NCBI RefSeq assembly: GCF_050268245.1
Contig: NZ_JBNNGK010000011.1
Location: 62,001 to 126,000, forward strand
Length of the DNA: 64,000 nt
From: JBNNGK01 sp050268245
GTDB lineage: Bacteria; Pseudomonadota; Gammaproteobacteria; Enterobacterales; Enterobacteriaceae
Reading direction: 5' to 3'
Part shown: piece by piece, positions 1-8,072 of the stretch
Layout of the letters: each line of letters begins with the position of its first letter
Position numbering within the stretch: the stretch's first letter is position 1
Translations under genes and position numbers: made by a program
Notes under the pieces: model-generated
The model's input: only the letters and a program-made list of their open reading frames with translations
What the model was told of the DNA's origin: nothing
Databases searched by the model: none

Positions 1-157
1 ACGCGCGATGGGTAAGACGGTATTTGCCATTAGCCACGATGATCACTATTTTGAACATGCCGACCGATTGTTAGAAATGCGTACAGGGCAACTCCGTGAA
101 CTGACCGGGGTTGAGCGAGAACAGGCCAGCCGCGATTCCGTCACGCAAATTGGATAA
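1..157 (+). CDS. yojI: Peptide-export ABC transporter, C-terminal end (YojI-like), partial
   Basis: Only the last 51 codons are in the window (reading frame starts at base 2). They encode the end of an ABC nucleotide-binding domain: the H-loop stretch FAISHDDHYFEHADRLLEM, followed by a tail close to E. coli YojI. YojI is an inner-membrane transporter of the cyclic-peptide (SyrD/PvdE) type that exports microcin J25 in E. coli. The rest of the gene lies upstream of the window. The assignment rests on this short tail from memory of the family, so a related multidrug/peptide ABC protein is possible. Confidence 0.7.
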   Translation, partial: RAMGKTVFAISHDDHYFEHADRLLEMRTGQLRELTGVEREQASRDSVTQIG

Positions 158-516
158 TCCCACCCGTCAGTCAGGCTATGCCACAATAGCCTGACGCTTC
201 AGCTTTCCCTTGCCCAGGGGATGCTTGATTTCTGATGTTAAAAAATAGGAGCCTGTTAAGGCTAGGTTTACTTTTGTCTATATGTTACGTGGCAGACTAT
301 TTCTGACTTTTTTTGTTGATTGAAGAAAATAATAACTAAATGTTTTATAAAGTTTATTTTCATCCCTGTCGTGAAATACCCCTTTCAAGGTAATCGCTAG
401 TGCGCATATAAGAAATTACCATAGGGGAAACACACCCGCCGGTTTTGTGTAATGGATTAATGGCGGGATGACAGTGGGCGTTATCGGTAACCGCTTTTGC
501 CACTTAGGGAAGAAAT
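158..516. other. Intergenic region with stem-loop after the yojI-like gene
   Basis: Bases 170-195 form a perfect 10-bp stem (GTCAGGCTAT pairing with ATAGCCTGAC), probably the 3' end signal of the yojI-like gene although no long T-run follows. The rest, about 320 bases, is AT-rich in its middle part and presumably carries the promoter of the small ORF at 517. I found no tRNA, known small RNA or ORF in it. Confidence 0.5.
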
Positions 517-696
517 ATGATGGAAAAAAAATTGTTTATAAAGCACGAGAAGGAAGCGAATCCCTCTTACAATAAGGCGAAAATCCCTGCATCGTGGCAA
601 CTGAATGAAGCGCAGCAGGCCTTTATTGAGGATCTATGGCAGGACGACGCACCAGAGATAGAGCGTTGCGTTCTGCCCGAAACTGACGTTAACTAA
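517..696 (+). CDS. Small hypothetical protein, 59 aa
   Basis: A short ORF starting ATG ATG, preceded by an AGGGA ribosome-binding-like sequence at 506-510. The product is hydrophilic, has no membrane segment or signal peptide, is lysine-rich at the start and acidic at the end, and has a single cysteine near the C-terminus (motif ERCVLPETDVN). I do not recognise the family. Its 3' end overlaps the end of the convergent MFS gene by 8 bases. No RiPP-modifying enzyme is visible in the window, so a peptide-precursor role is speculation. It may also be an ordinary small cytosolic protein or a chance ORF. Confidence 0.5.
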   Translation: MMEKKLFIKHEKEANPSYNKAKIPASWQLNEAQQAFIEDLWQDDAPEIERCVLPETDVN

Positions 697-1915
697 TAAC
701 CCGGTTTCGGCCAGCTAGGATACCAAACAGCATTTGCATCACCGTTAGCCCCAGCAGAATGCCGAGCGGTACTGCCCAACTTTGCGTCAGATCGTGCAGT
801 AGACCAAAAAGGGTAGGACCAACGGCGGCGAGCAGATAGCCGACCGACTGCGCCATGCCGGATAAGAGTGCGGCTTGATGGTGATGTTGGCTCCGTAAGC
901 CAAAGAACGATAAAGCCAGCACCAACGAACTGCCTGCACCAAGCCCCGCAAATACCAGCCAGACTAACGAACTGTCTGGTAACCACAACAACCCTGCGAT
1001 ACCGATTAAAATCAACAACGAACTGAACAGTGCGATCATTCTTTGATCGCGGGCGCGCGGTAAGATGATGACCATAAAAAAATTAGCGACTATCGCCACA
1101 ACTTGATAAATAAACAGCTCAAATCCAGCCTGCTGCGGCGAAGTGCCGTGGCTGACGGCGAAGGCGCTGAACCATCCGATAATGGTGTAAAACGTGACCG
1201 ATTGAAGCCCCATAAATAAGGCAACCTGCCAACCTAGAGCGCTTCCCCACGGGGAGCGAATACGCGATGGCAACGCACCTGCCGATGCTGTTGGCGTTGG
1301 CAGAGGTTTAGGATGGCGTAGCTGTGGCAACCAAACGATGAGTGCCAGTATGGCCAACGCGCCCCAGCACAATAAGGAAAAACGCCAGCCATTGCCGTTC
1401 AGCGTCGCGAGCGGCACGGCGATGCCTGACGCTGTGGCGGCAACTAACGACATCACGGCGGCGTATGCGCTGATCATGGCTGCCGCGCGTTGCGGGAAGT
1501 CGCGTTTCACTAATGTGGGAAGTAGCACGTTGGCAAAGGCAATTGCCGCACCTATCAGCCCGCTACCGAGCCATAACAGACTTTGTGGTTGCTGCGAGCG
1601 TAACCCAATCCCCAAGACTAACAACAGCAGCGCCAGGCCGAGCGTGCGCTCGATACCAATGCGCTTTGCCAGCGCTGGCGTTACCGGTGAGAGAACGGCG
1701 AACAAAATCAATGGTAAGGAGTTAAGCAAACCCGCGGCAGTCGCCGACAATGTAAGTTGCTGCTGGATTTGTTCCAACAGCGGACCCACGCTGGTCAGCG
1801 CGGCGCGCAGATTTGCCGCTATCAGCATGATACCGATGATTAATAATACCGGATGGCGTAAGTGGCGGCGTGGTTTGGCGGTGGTTATATTTGTGGATGA
1901 AATAGATTGGGGCAT
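689..1915 (-). CDS. nimT: MFS transporter of the CynX/NimT family
   Basis: A 408-residue, very hydrophobic protein with about 12 predicted membrane helices. The first segment reads LLIIGIMLIAANLRAALTSV, the conserved opening of the CynX/NimT branch of the major facilitator superfamily (E. coli YeaN/NimT, linked to 2-nitroimidazole efflux, and CynX). It is expected to be an inner-membrane proton-driven exporter; the substrate cannot be read from sequence. GAGG lies 6 bases before the chosen ATG. The symbol reflects the family rather than proven orthology. Confidence 0.7.
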   Translation of the reverse strand: MPQSISSTNITTAKPRRHLRHPVLLIIGIMLIAANLRAALTSVGPLLEQIQQQLTLSATAAGLLNSLPLILFAVLSPVTPALAKRIGIERTLGLALLLLVLGIGLRSQQPQSLLWLGSGLIGAAIAFANVLLPTLVKRDFPQRAAAMISAYAAVMSLVAATASGIAVPLATLNGNGWRFSLLCWGALAILALIVWLPQLRHPKPLPTPTASAGALPSRIRSPWGSALGWQVALFMGLQSVTFYTIIGWFSAFAVSHGTSPQQAGFELFIYQVVAIVANFFMVIILPRARDQRMIALFSSLLILIGIAGLLWLPDSSLVWLVFAGLGAGSSLVLALSFFGLRSQHHHQAALLSGMAQSVGYLLAAVGPTLFGLLHDLTQSWAVPLGILLGLTVMQMLFGILAGRNRVIS

Positions 1916-2287
1916 GAGATCCTCGCATCTGGCATGCAGCCAATCGATTTTGTATGGCGTGATGCGTTGGTTGATGTTAACGCACGGGTTAGCGCCCCGT
2001 ATCCGCGCGAAAGTGTAGGTAACAAAACGCTTTCTGACAAGCGAAGCGGTGACGAATTAAACAGAGCCGGCCTAACGGGTTTATAGACAAGCCAATGATT
2101 AGAGAACGCGTGGCAGTGGGGCGTCGTGGCGTAAGGCGCCGGAGCGCACCGCGTTATGTCAGGCTAAGGTAGCTCGGATCATTAGACGAGGTTGCCACCA
2201 GCCTCGGTTAAACTGTTGGCACCGTCATCACGCTACACTCCATCCTATTTTCGCACTCTCCCTATCGTTTCATTGCGCTCGCGAGCT
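1916..2287. other. Intergenic region between two minus-strand transporter genes
   Basis: A 372-base gap upstream of the MFS gene and downstream of the SbmA/YddA-like gene. It should hold the MFS promoter. I saw no convincing ORF, RNA gene, strong terminator or repeat in it. Confidence 0.4.
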
Positions 2288-4018
2288 TTAACGCATTGGC
2301 AGCGGGCTCAGCGCCATTTTTGCTGACCGATCTGGCTGGCGACTGAAACGCCAACAGCTGTGGTGATACTTTGCCACGCTGTTTCGGTGGGCGACACTCA
2401 CCAATGTGACATTGGGTAAATCATCCACCAACAGGCAATACATCAGTTGTTCGGTTTCATCATCCAGCGCGCTGGTTGCCTCATCCAAAAACAATATATC
2501 TGGCCGAATGAGAATGGCGCGGGCGAATGCCAACCGCTGCTGTTCGCCTGGTGACAAGCGTTGGCTCCAATTTGCAGAGGTGTCTAGCCAGTTTTTGAGA
2601 TGCTGAAGCTGGCATTTTTCCAGTACTTTTAATAACGCAGCGTCGCTATATTCAGTCGCTAATTGTGGATAGATAAGCGCTGCACGCAACGTGCCAATTG
2701 GAATATAGCTACGCTGTGGCAGAAACAATGACGTCAGGTTTGCATCCCGTTCGAGGGTTCCGCTGCCATACGGCCAGATTCCGGCTATCGCACGCAGTAG
2801 CGTCGATTTACCGCAGCCGGACGGGCCGACGAGCAACACACGATCGCCACGTTTGAGTGCCATGTTGCTATCTTTTAGCAACGGTTGGCCGTCCGGTAAG
2901 TGTAGGCTGAGATGATTGAGTCTCAGTGGCTGCGTACACTGCCATTGCAGCGTGATGCCGCGGGGTTGATGATGTACCTGCTCCATCGCCGCATTGAAAC
3001 CGGCTAATCGGTTGACGCAGGCTTTCCAGGTCGCAAGCGTATTAAAGGCATCAATAAACCATGACAGCGCGCCCTGAACTTGACCAAATGCGGAGGCAAT
3101 TTGCATCATGCCCCCCATTTGGATCGCACCGGAAAAATAACGGGGTGCAGCCACTAATAGCGGAAATACGATGGCGAACTGACCATAAAAATTACTGGCA
3201 ATGTTAAGCCGACGCGTGACGCGCATGATTGACCACCAATTGCGACGAATAGATGCGAAGCGGCTCCCTAACTGTTTTGCCTCATGAGGTTCACCGTGGT
3301 ACAACGCGATGGCATCGCTATTCTCGCGGATGCGTATCAGCCCAAAACGGAAATTGGCTTCATAGTGCTCCTGATTAAAACCCAGCATGACCAAGGGCTT
3401 ACCCACCCACCAAATCAGTAGTGAGCCGATGGCGGCGTACAGTAAGGCAAACCACACCATATAGCCATGAAGCGTGATGCTGTGGCCATTCACGGCAAAC
3501 GTCAGTGGCCCGCTGACATGCCAGAGAATGGTAACGAAAGAAACGAGCGTCACTACGCTGGAAAGTAAACCAAGTGACAGTGAAAGCGTATATTGCGTTA
3601 GCACGTTGAGGTCTTCGGCGATTCGCTGGTCAGGGTTATCAACGCGTTGCTGCTGCTCGGTATGGTAATAGGCCTGATGAGCCAGCCATTTATCCATGTA
3701 CTTTTCCGTCATCCAACGGCGCCAGTGCATTTGCAACCCTTGCGTTAGATAAACTTTATAGACCGCCAGCACGATGAATATCAGCGCCAGATAGGTGAAA
3801 CGCCCTAATTGTTGCTTGAATACCGGGTAGTTTTTATTCTGTAACGCGTCGTAAAATACTTGATTCCATTGATTGATTTGCACGCTAATGTAAACCAAGC
3901 CTAACGACAGACCAATGATGGCAATTAGCATTGTCCAGGCACGCCATTTTTCTTCAGAGACCCAAAAGGGTTTTATCAGTTGCCAGACGGCATGCTTTTG
4001 CGTAAGTGGACTGTTCAT
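2288..4018 (-). CDS. yddA: SbmA/YddA-type ABC transporter (fused permease and ATPase)
   Basis: A 576-residue protein with an N-terminal SbmA/BacA-type membrane domain (roughly residues 20-335, with the family motif DNPDQRIAED near 127-136) fused to an ABC ATPase domain. The ATPase has Walker A GPSGCGKST at about 398-406, signature LSPGEQQ near 488 and Walker B ILFLDEA near 508. This matches the architecture of E. coli YddA; SbmA itself lacks the ATPase. Relatives import peptides, cobalamin or fatty acids, and the substrate here is unknown. The ATG at 4018 has GGAG nine bases upstream, whereas the earlier in-frame ATG at 4051 has no ribosome-binding site. Confidence 0.75.
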   Translation of the reverse strand: MNSPLTQKHAVWQLIKPFWVSEEKWRAWTMLIAIIGLSLGLVYISVQINQWNQVFYDALQNKNYPVFKQQLGRFTYLALIFIVLAVYKVYLTQGLQMHWRRWMTEKYMDKWLAHQAYYHTEQQQRVDNPDQRIAEDLNVLTQYTLSLSLGLLSSVVTLVSFVTILWHVSGPLTFAVNGHSITLHGYMVWFALLYAAIGSLLIWWVGKPLVMLGFNQEHYEANFRFGLIRIRENSDAIALYHGEPHEAKQLGSRFASIRRNWWSIMRVTRRLNIASNFYGQFAIVFPLLVAAPRYFSGAIQMGGMMQIASAFGQVQGALSWFIDAFNTLATWKACVNRLAGFNAAMEQVHHQPRGITLQWQCTQPLRLNHLSLHLPDGQPLLKDSNMALKRGDRVLLVGPSGCGKSTLLRAIAGIWPYGSGTLERDANLTSLFLPQRSYIPIGTLRAALIYPQLATEYSDAALLKVLEKCQLQHLKNWLDTSANWSQRLSPGEQQRLAFARAILIRPDILFLDEATSALDDETEQLMYCLLVDDLPNVTLVSVAHRNSVAKYHHSCWRFSRQPDRSAKMALSPLPMR

Positions 4019-4258
4019 ACGGCTCCAGAATAAAAATGTTATTGGCAGCATGCGTTACTGGTTAGTAACAAACAAACCGGGCTTGTAAGCAGATTTATCC
4101 GCGCTAACCGTTTGAAATAACACTTTGAATCTGGATGACTACAGCGATCCGTCACCCGTTTTTACGCTATCAGCAAAAAGGGGATGGCAGGTAGGGAAGG
4201 GATTTGACGTCAGCGGGGCGCGCTAAAGAGACGAGTAACAACGTGTGTTATGTGTAGG

Positions 4259-4291
4259 ATAGCGCGGGGCTAATACCGTCAGCCCCGCTAT
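4259..4291 (-). terminator. Stem-loop after the dsbA-like gene
   Basis: ATAGCGCGGGGCT pairs with AGCCCCGCTAT around a short loop, just past the stop codon of the dsbA-like gene. No U-tract follows on the minus strand, so it may be a processing or RNA-stability hairpin rather than an intrinsic terminator. Confidence 0.45.
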
Positions 4292-4296
4292 TCAGA

Positions 4297-4947
4297 TTAA
4301 GCCCAAGTTACCGCGCCGCTCAGCGCTTCTTTCCAGCTCTCGATATTGTCCAGATAATTGCCAGCCGGTAACAAAGACAAATGGCCTGTGGAATCTTGTA
4401 GGGCGAACGTAGGGAAGCCTTGACCGCGCACCTTAGCCAGAAAAGCACGACTTTCGGCAACGTGTTGAGCGGTCTGAGTACCACTGTTAAAACGCATTTC
4501 CGCGATAAACGCAGCCGAGGGCAGCCCCAACTCATGGGCCAATGCTTCGAGCACCGGTGTATCAGCGATACGTCGACCTTCTTGATAATGCGCCTGCTGA
4601 ATGCGGTGCAACATATCCAGGCCGCGCCCTGCTAACTGTTGAGCCGCAAGGATAGCGCTAATCGGCGGTGTGGAGTCCAATACCGCCGTGGTATCGCGTA
4701 ACAAGCCATTGAAGTAGGCTTCACCGAACGTCTGGCCGGTCAACTCCGCGATCCGTTTGTCTTGCGGTATCACGTAGTTACGCCATTCTTCCGTGATTTG
4801 ACGACGGTGACTGCCTGTCATCATGCCGCCCGCATGCAACACGATTCTTAGCCCGGGCAGGCTTTGAGCTGCTTTCACCAACGGTGCTGCGCCATAACAC
4901 CAGCCGCAAAGTGGATCGAAAACGTAATGCAGGGTTGCCGAATTCAT
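4297..4947 (-). CDS. DsbA-family thioredoxin-fold protein
   Basis: A 216-residue protein opening with a beta-strand followed by CGWC (C14-C17) in the context FDPLCGWCYGA, the redox motif position of the DsbA/FrnE-type thioredoxin fold. The conserved cis-proline region appears as GQGFPTFAL near the C-terminal third. No signal peptide is visible, so a cytoplasmic thiol-disulfide or isomerase-like role is more likely than periplasmic disulfide formation. It follows the MBL-fold gene by 23 bases and is probably co-transcribed with it. The substrate is unknown. Confidence 0.75.
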   Translation of the reverse strand: MNSATLHYVFDPLCGWCYGAAPLVKAAQSLPGLRIVLHAGGMMTGSHRRQITEEWRNYVIPQDKRIAELTGQTFGEAYFNGLLRDTTAVLDSTPPISAILAAQQLAGRGLDMLHRIQQAHYQEGRRIADTPVLEALAHELGLPSAAFIAEMRFNSGTQTAQHVAESRAFLAKVRGQGFPTFALQDSTGHLSLLPAGNYLDNIESWKEALSGAVTWA

Positions 4948-4970
4948 ACTTAACCTCGTTAATCAGTGGC

Positions 4971-5855
4971 TTATTGCGGCCATTTCATTTCGCCTTTCAG
5001 CACTTTTGCGCTCAGCTCTAGGCTCGACTCGTCTTTCAGCGTTGGATAATGCGTCTTCATGGCCTCAACCAATGCTACGGAATCTTTTGCTTTCGGCAGT
5101 GCTGTTTCCAGCGTGGTCAGATAATGTTGGGTAAACGTCACTGAGGCTAAGGTCTGCGCTGCGCCTGGCAGAAAATGTCCTGGTACGACGATCTGTGGTT
5201 TCAGCGCCTGAATACTGGCCAGCGTTTGCTGCCAGTGCGCGCGCGATGCGACGGTCTGATTGTCGGCGATCCACGGATGAATATTATCACCGGCGACAGC
5301 AACGCCGCCCACGACGGCTTTTAGCGATGGGATCCAAACATAAGTACGATCCGGTGTCGGGCCGTTTAGGCCTTTTACTTCAATTTTTTGTCCATCAATG
5401 GTGAAGCTGTCACCGTGTAGCGGTTGCGGCACGATCACACTTTTCGGCGCATTTTGTTTCAGAATCGGCCCCCAGTAGGCCAGTTTACCGTCTTTGGTCG
5501 CATTGATTTCTTTAATGGTCCCCGGCGTCGCAATGATATTTGCCTGAGGGAATGCGGCTTTAATCACGTCCAGCCCGAAATAAAAATCAGGATCGGAATG
5601 GCTGATGTAGACGGTCGTTAATTTTTTACCGGTGGCTTGGATCTTTTTTACCAACTGCTCGGCGTCGTTACGCTGGAACTGTGCGTCGATCAATGCCACT
5701 TCGTTTTTACCGCTAATGATTTCGGAAGAAACTGGGAACACGCTGTTTTCTCCGGGGTTATAGACTTCCAGGGTCAGCGCATCGGCAGCGGTGGCGTAGG
5801 TGCTAATGACAGCGAAGCCAGAAAACGCTAAGGCGATAAAGGTTTTTTTTAACAT
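4971..5855 (-). CDS. Exported MBL-fold hydrolase with an atypical metal site
   Basis: A 294-residue protein with a cleavable signal peptide (about residues 1-24, ending TYATA). The metallo-beta-lactamase fold is recognisable from the ISHSDPDFYFG motif, a GVAVAGDNIH segment and a late VVPGHFLPG loop. The usual HxHxDH zinc motif reads H-S-D-P-D-F here, and the usual mid-domain histidine is absent around GPTPDRTYVW. Metal binding or catalysis is therefore probably non-standard, although a similar variant motif occurs in a known MBL subgroup. It is the first gene of a likely two-gene operon and is divergent from a LysR-type regulator. Confidence 0.75.
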   Translation of the reverse strand: MLKKTFIALAFSGFAVISTYATAADALTLEVYNPGENSVFPVSSEIISGKNEVALIDAQFQRNDAEQLVKKIQATGKKLTTVYISHSDPDFYFGLDVIKAAFPQANIIATPGTIKEINATKDGKLAYWGPILKQNAPKSVIVPQPLHGDSFTIDGQKIEVKGLNGPTPDRTYVWIPSLKAVVGGVAVAGDNIHPWIADNQTVASRAHWQQTLASIQALKPQIVVPGHFLPGAAQTLASVTFTQHYLTTLETALPKAKDSVALVEAMKTHYPTLKDESSLELSAKVLKGEMKWPQ

Positions 5856-5962
5856 GTGCAGGTGTCCTATCGGTATTGAGAAGTTACTTAGATGTTAGAT
5901 TGCATAATGCGAAAGAAAAACCGGATAATAAGCAACTATTAATTGCATAAATCGGACGAATC

Positions 5963-6880
5963 ATGGATCGCATTACTGCCGCTGAGGTTTTTGTTGCCAT
6001 TGTTGAACGGGGCAGCATGATTGCTGCGGCTGAAACGTTGGGGATGTCCCGGGCGATGGTGACGCGTTATTTGTCACAGATGGAACAGTGGGCAGGCACA
6101 CGTTTATTGCATCGCACCACACGTAAACTCAGCCTGACGGATGCTGGAGAACGCACATTGGAACGTTGTCGGCAGATGCTGCTCGTCGCCGGGGAAATCG
6201 ACTTTACGGAGGGTGAGCCGAGCGATGAGCTACGTGGGCTACTGCGTATTACCTGTTCGCAATCGCTGGGGCAAAGCGTACTGGTCGGTGCGGTAGCGCA
6301 GTATTTAACGCGCCATCCACAGGTGGCAGTCGATCTGCAAATGAATAATCGCGCAGTGAATTTGGTGGAGGAACGGATCGATTTGGCACTGCGCATCACC
6401 AATGAGTTGGATCCCAACTTGATTGCCCGACCGCTGTCCACCTGCACCTCGGTGGTATGCGCCTCACCGGCCTATCTGGCTGCGCACGGCATACCGCACC
6501 AGCCGCAGGATTTGGCTTTACATAACTGCCTGACCTACTCCTATTTCGGCAAAAGCCTGTGGCATTTCGAGCATCAAGGCATTAAATCAGCAGTGGCAGT
6601 CAGCGGAAATCTCAGTGCTAATGAGTCGGTGGTATTAATGGCGGGGACGTTACAAGGGGCGGGGATTTCGTTGCAACCGTATTACTCGGCAGCACCGTTA
6701 TTGGCACGCGGCGAATTGATCGCGTTGTTACCGGATTACCAGCCACAATCGATGGGGATTTACGGTATCTACACGTCACGCCGCCAGATGCCCGCAACGC
6801 TGCGCACCATGTTGGATTTTTTAGTCGAGTGGTTTGCCACTGATGAACAGTGGTTAGCCACGTTGCAGATGAAGAGATAA
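5963..6880 (+). CDS. LysR-family transcriptional regulator
   Basis: A 305-residue LysR-type regulator. The winged helix-turn-helix occupies about residues 1-60 (AAAETLGMSRAMVTRYLSQM is the HTH core) and a substrate-binding domain fills the rest. The DmlR-like branch (MDRITAAEVFVAIVERGS opening) is typical of local regulators. It is divergent from the MBL/DsbA pair across a 107-base gap, so control of that operon is the natural inference; the inducer is unknown. The gap contains a small palindrome, GCATAATGC at 5902-5910, as a possible half of a T-N11-A site. Confidence 0.8.
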   Translation: MDRITAAEVFVAIVERGSMIAAAETLGMSRAMVTRYLSQMEQWAGTRLLHRTTRKLSLTDAGERTLERCRQMLLVAGEIDFTEGEPSDELRGLLRITCSQSLGQSVLVGAVAQYLTRHPQVAVDLQMNNRAVNLVEERIDLALRITNELDPNLIARPLSTCTSVVCASPAYLAAHGIPHQPQDLALHNCLTYSYFGKSLWHFEHQGIKSAVAVSGNLSANESVVLMAGTLQGAGISLQPYYSAAPLLARGELIALLPDYQPQSMGIYGIYTSRRQMPATLRTMLDFLVEWFATDEQWLATLQMKR

Positions 6881-6989
6881 GACGGTGTCATATTTGTTCA
6901 CAGTTTCACCACGATAAGTTTTTAAAGGAATAAAGCCACAGCCTTATGCGTAGTAATGGAAACGTCATTGGCAAGTTGAATAGAGAGCT

Positions 6990-7940
6990 TTACTCGATCA
7001 CCTTGGATTGTTTTAGTGAACGTGAAATAACGGTCGCCAGACGGGCAGAAAAATGCTCTGTCTGCTGTTGCAGGTGCGTGATAAACGCGCTAACCAGCGC
7101 AGAAGATGGGCGATGTAATGGCCGAATCAGACTGACAGTGAACGGCACGTCGACGCTGAACGGCCGCAGATGTACGCCGCTATCGGCGTAATCCAACGCG
7201 GTGAGTGGATTGACGATAGATAGCCCTACGCCCGCTTTCACCATCGCGCACACTGACGCTGCGCTGTGGGTTTCCATTACCATGCGCCGATCAATGCTGT
7301 GTTCGCTGAACAATAAATCGAGCAGTTGGCGGTAGCTATCGGTATTCGACAGGCTGATAAAGTTCTCTTCGGCAAAGTCTTGCGGTGTCAGTAAAGGCTT
7401 CGCCAACAGGGGGTGACCGGCTGGCAATACGCAAACTTCGTTCAATGTCATTAGCGTTAAACGTTCGGTTCCCGCTGGCGTTTGGATATTTTCCGTTAAT
7501 CCCAAATCGTGACGTTGCGCCGATAACCACTCTTCCAGCAGCGGCGACTCTTGCGGAATGACGCTAAAACTCACCTCAGGATGGCGATCGAGAAAAGGCT
7601 TACACACTGCAGGTAACAGCGATTGGGAAAATACGGGCAGGCAGGCAATGGATAGTTGCGCATGCTGGAACTGACGAATGCCAACGGCCGCCGTTTTGAT
7701 GCGCTCCAGGCCATAGTAGGAACGCTGAACCTCTTCAAACAGTCTCAGCCCTTGTACCGTCGGGGTTAAGCGGCCGCGTACTCGATCAAACAGGTGCAAC
7801 TGTATCAATTTTTCAAACCGCGCGAGTTCACGGCTGACTGTGGGCTGTGACGTTTTCAATAAGGCGGCTGCCTCGGTGAGGTTGCCGGTGGTCATTACCG
7901 CGTGAAAAATCTCAATCTGGCGCAGAGTAATGGCGTGCAT
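6990..7940 (-). CDS. lysR: LysR, activator of lysA
   Basis: A 316-residue LysR-type regulator whose N-terminus MHAITLRQIEIFHAVMTTGN and HTH (AAALLKTSQPTVSRELARFE) match E. coli LysR. LysR activates the divergent lysA when diaminopimelate is available and represses itself. The gene lies divergent to lysA as in E. coli. The ATG at 7940 is preferred over 7967 because GGAGA lies just upstream and the length then matches the family (about 311 aa). Confidence 0.92.
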   Translation of the reverse strand: MHAITLRQIEIFHAVMTTGNLTEAAALLKTSQPTVSRELARFEKLIQLHLFDRVRGRLTPTVQGLRLFEEVQRSYYGLERIKTAAVGIRQFQHAQLSIACLPVFSQSLLPAVCKPFLDRHPEVSFSVIPQESPLLEEWLSAQRHDLGLTENIQTPAGTERLTLMTLNEVCVLPAGHPLLAKPLLTPQDFAEENFISLSNTDSYRQLLDLLFSEHSIDRRMVMETHSAASVCAMVKAGVGLSIVNPLTALDYADSGVHLRPFSVDVPFTVSLIRPLHRPSSALVSAFITHLQQQTEHFSARLATVISRSLKQSKVIE

Positions 7941-7968
7941 TGGGGTTCTCCAGCAACGGGATAGCAAA

Positions 7969-8001
7969 GTACAGGGTATATCATAAATGAATAGACTGTA
8001 C
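7969..8001. promoter_or_regulatory. Candidate LysR site in the lysR-lysA divergent region
   Basis: GTACAG at 7969-7974 and CTGTAC at 7996-8001 form a spaced inverted repeat between the divergent genes. A -10-like TATAAA at 8024-8029 faces lysA without a good -35, consistent with activator dependence. The position fits known LysR control of lysA; binding itself is inference. Confidence 0.45.
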
Positions 8002-8072
8002 CTAAATGGATATTTTTAACACCTATAAAGCTGCGGCATGATGATAAAAATAGTTATTTAGAGAATCTAACC

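Noticed and set aside
1338..2018. 226-codon plus-strand frame
   Set aside because: Antisense to the NimT-like MFS gene with no family resemblance.
2288..2390. Frameshift suspected at the C-terminus of the SbmA/YddA-like protein
   Set aside because: The tail after VSVAHRNSVAKYHH is unusual but in frame, and the ATPase motifs are complete; no evidence for an indel.
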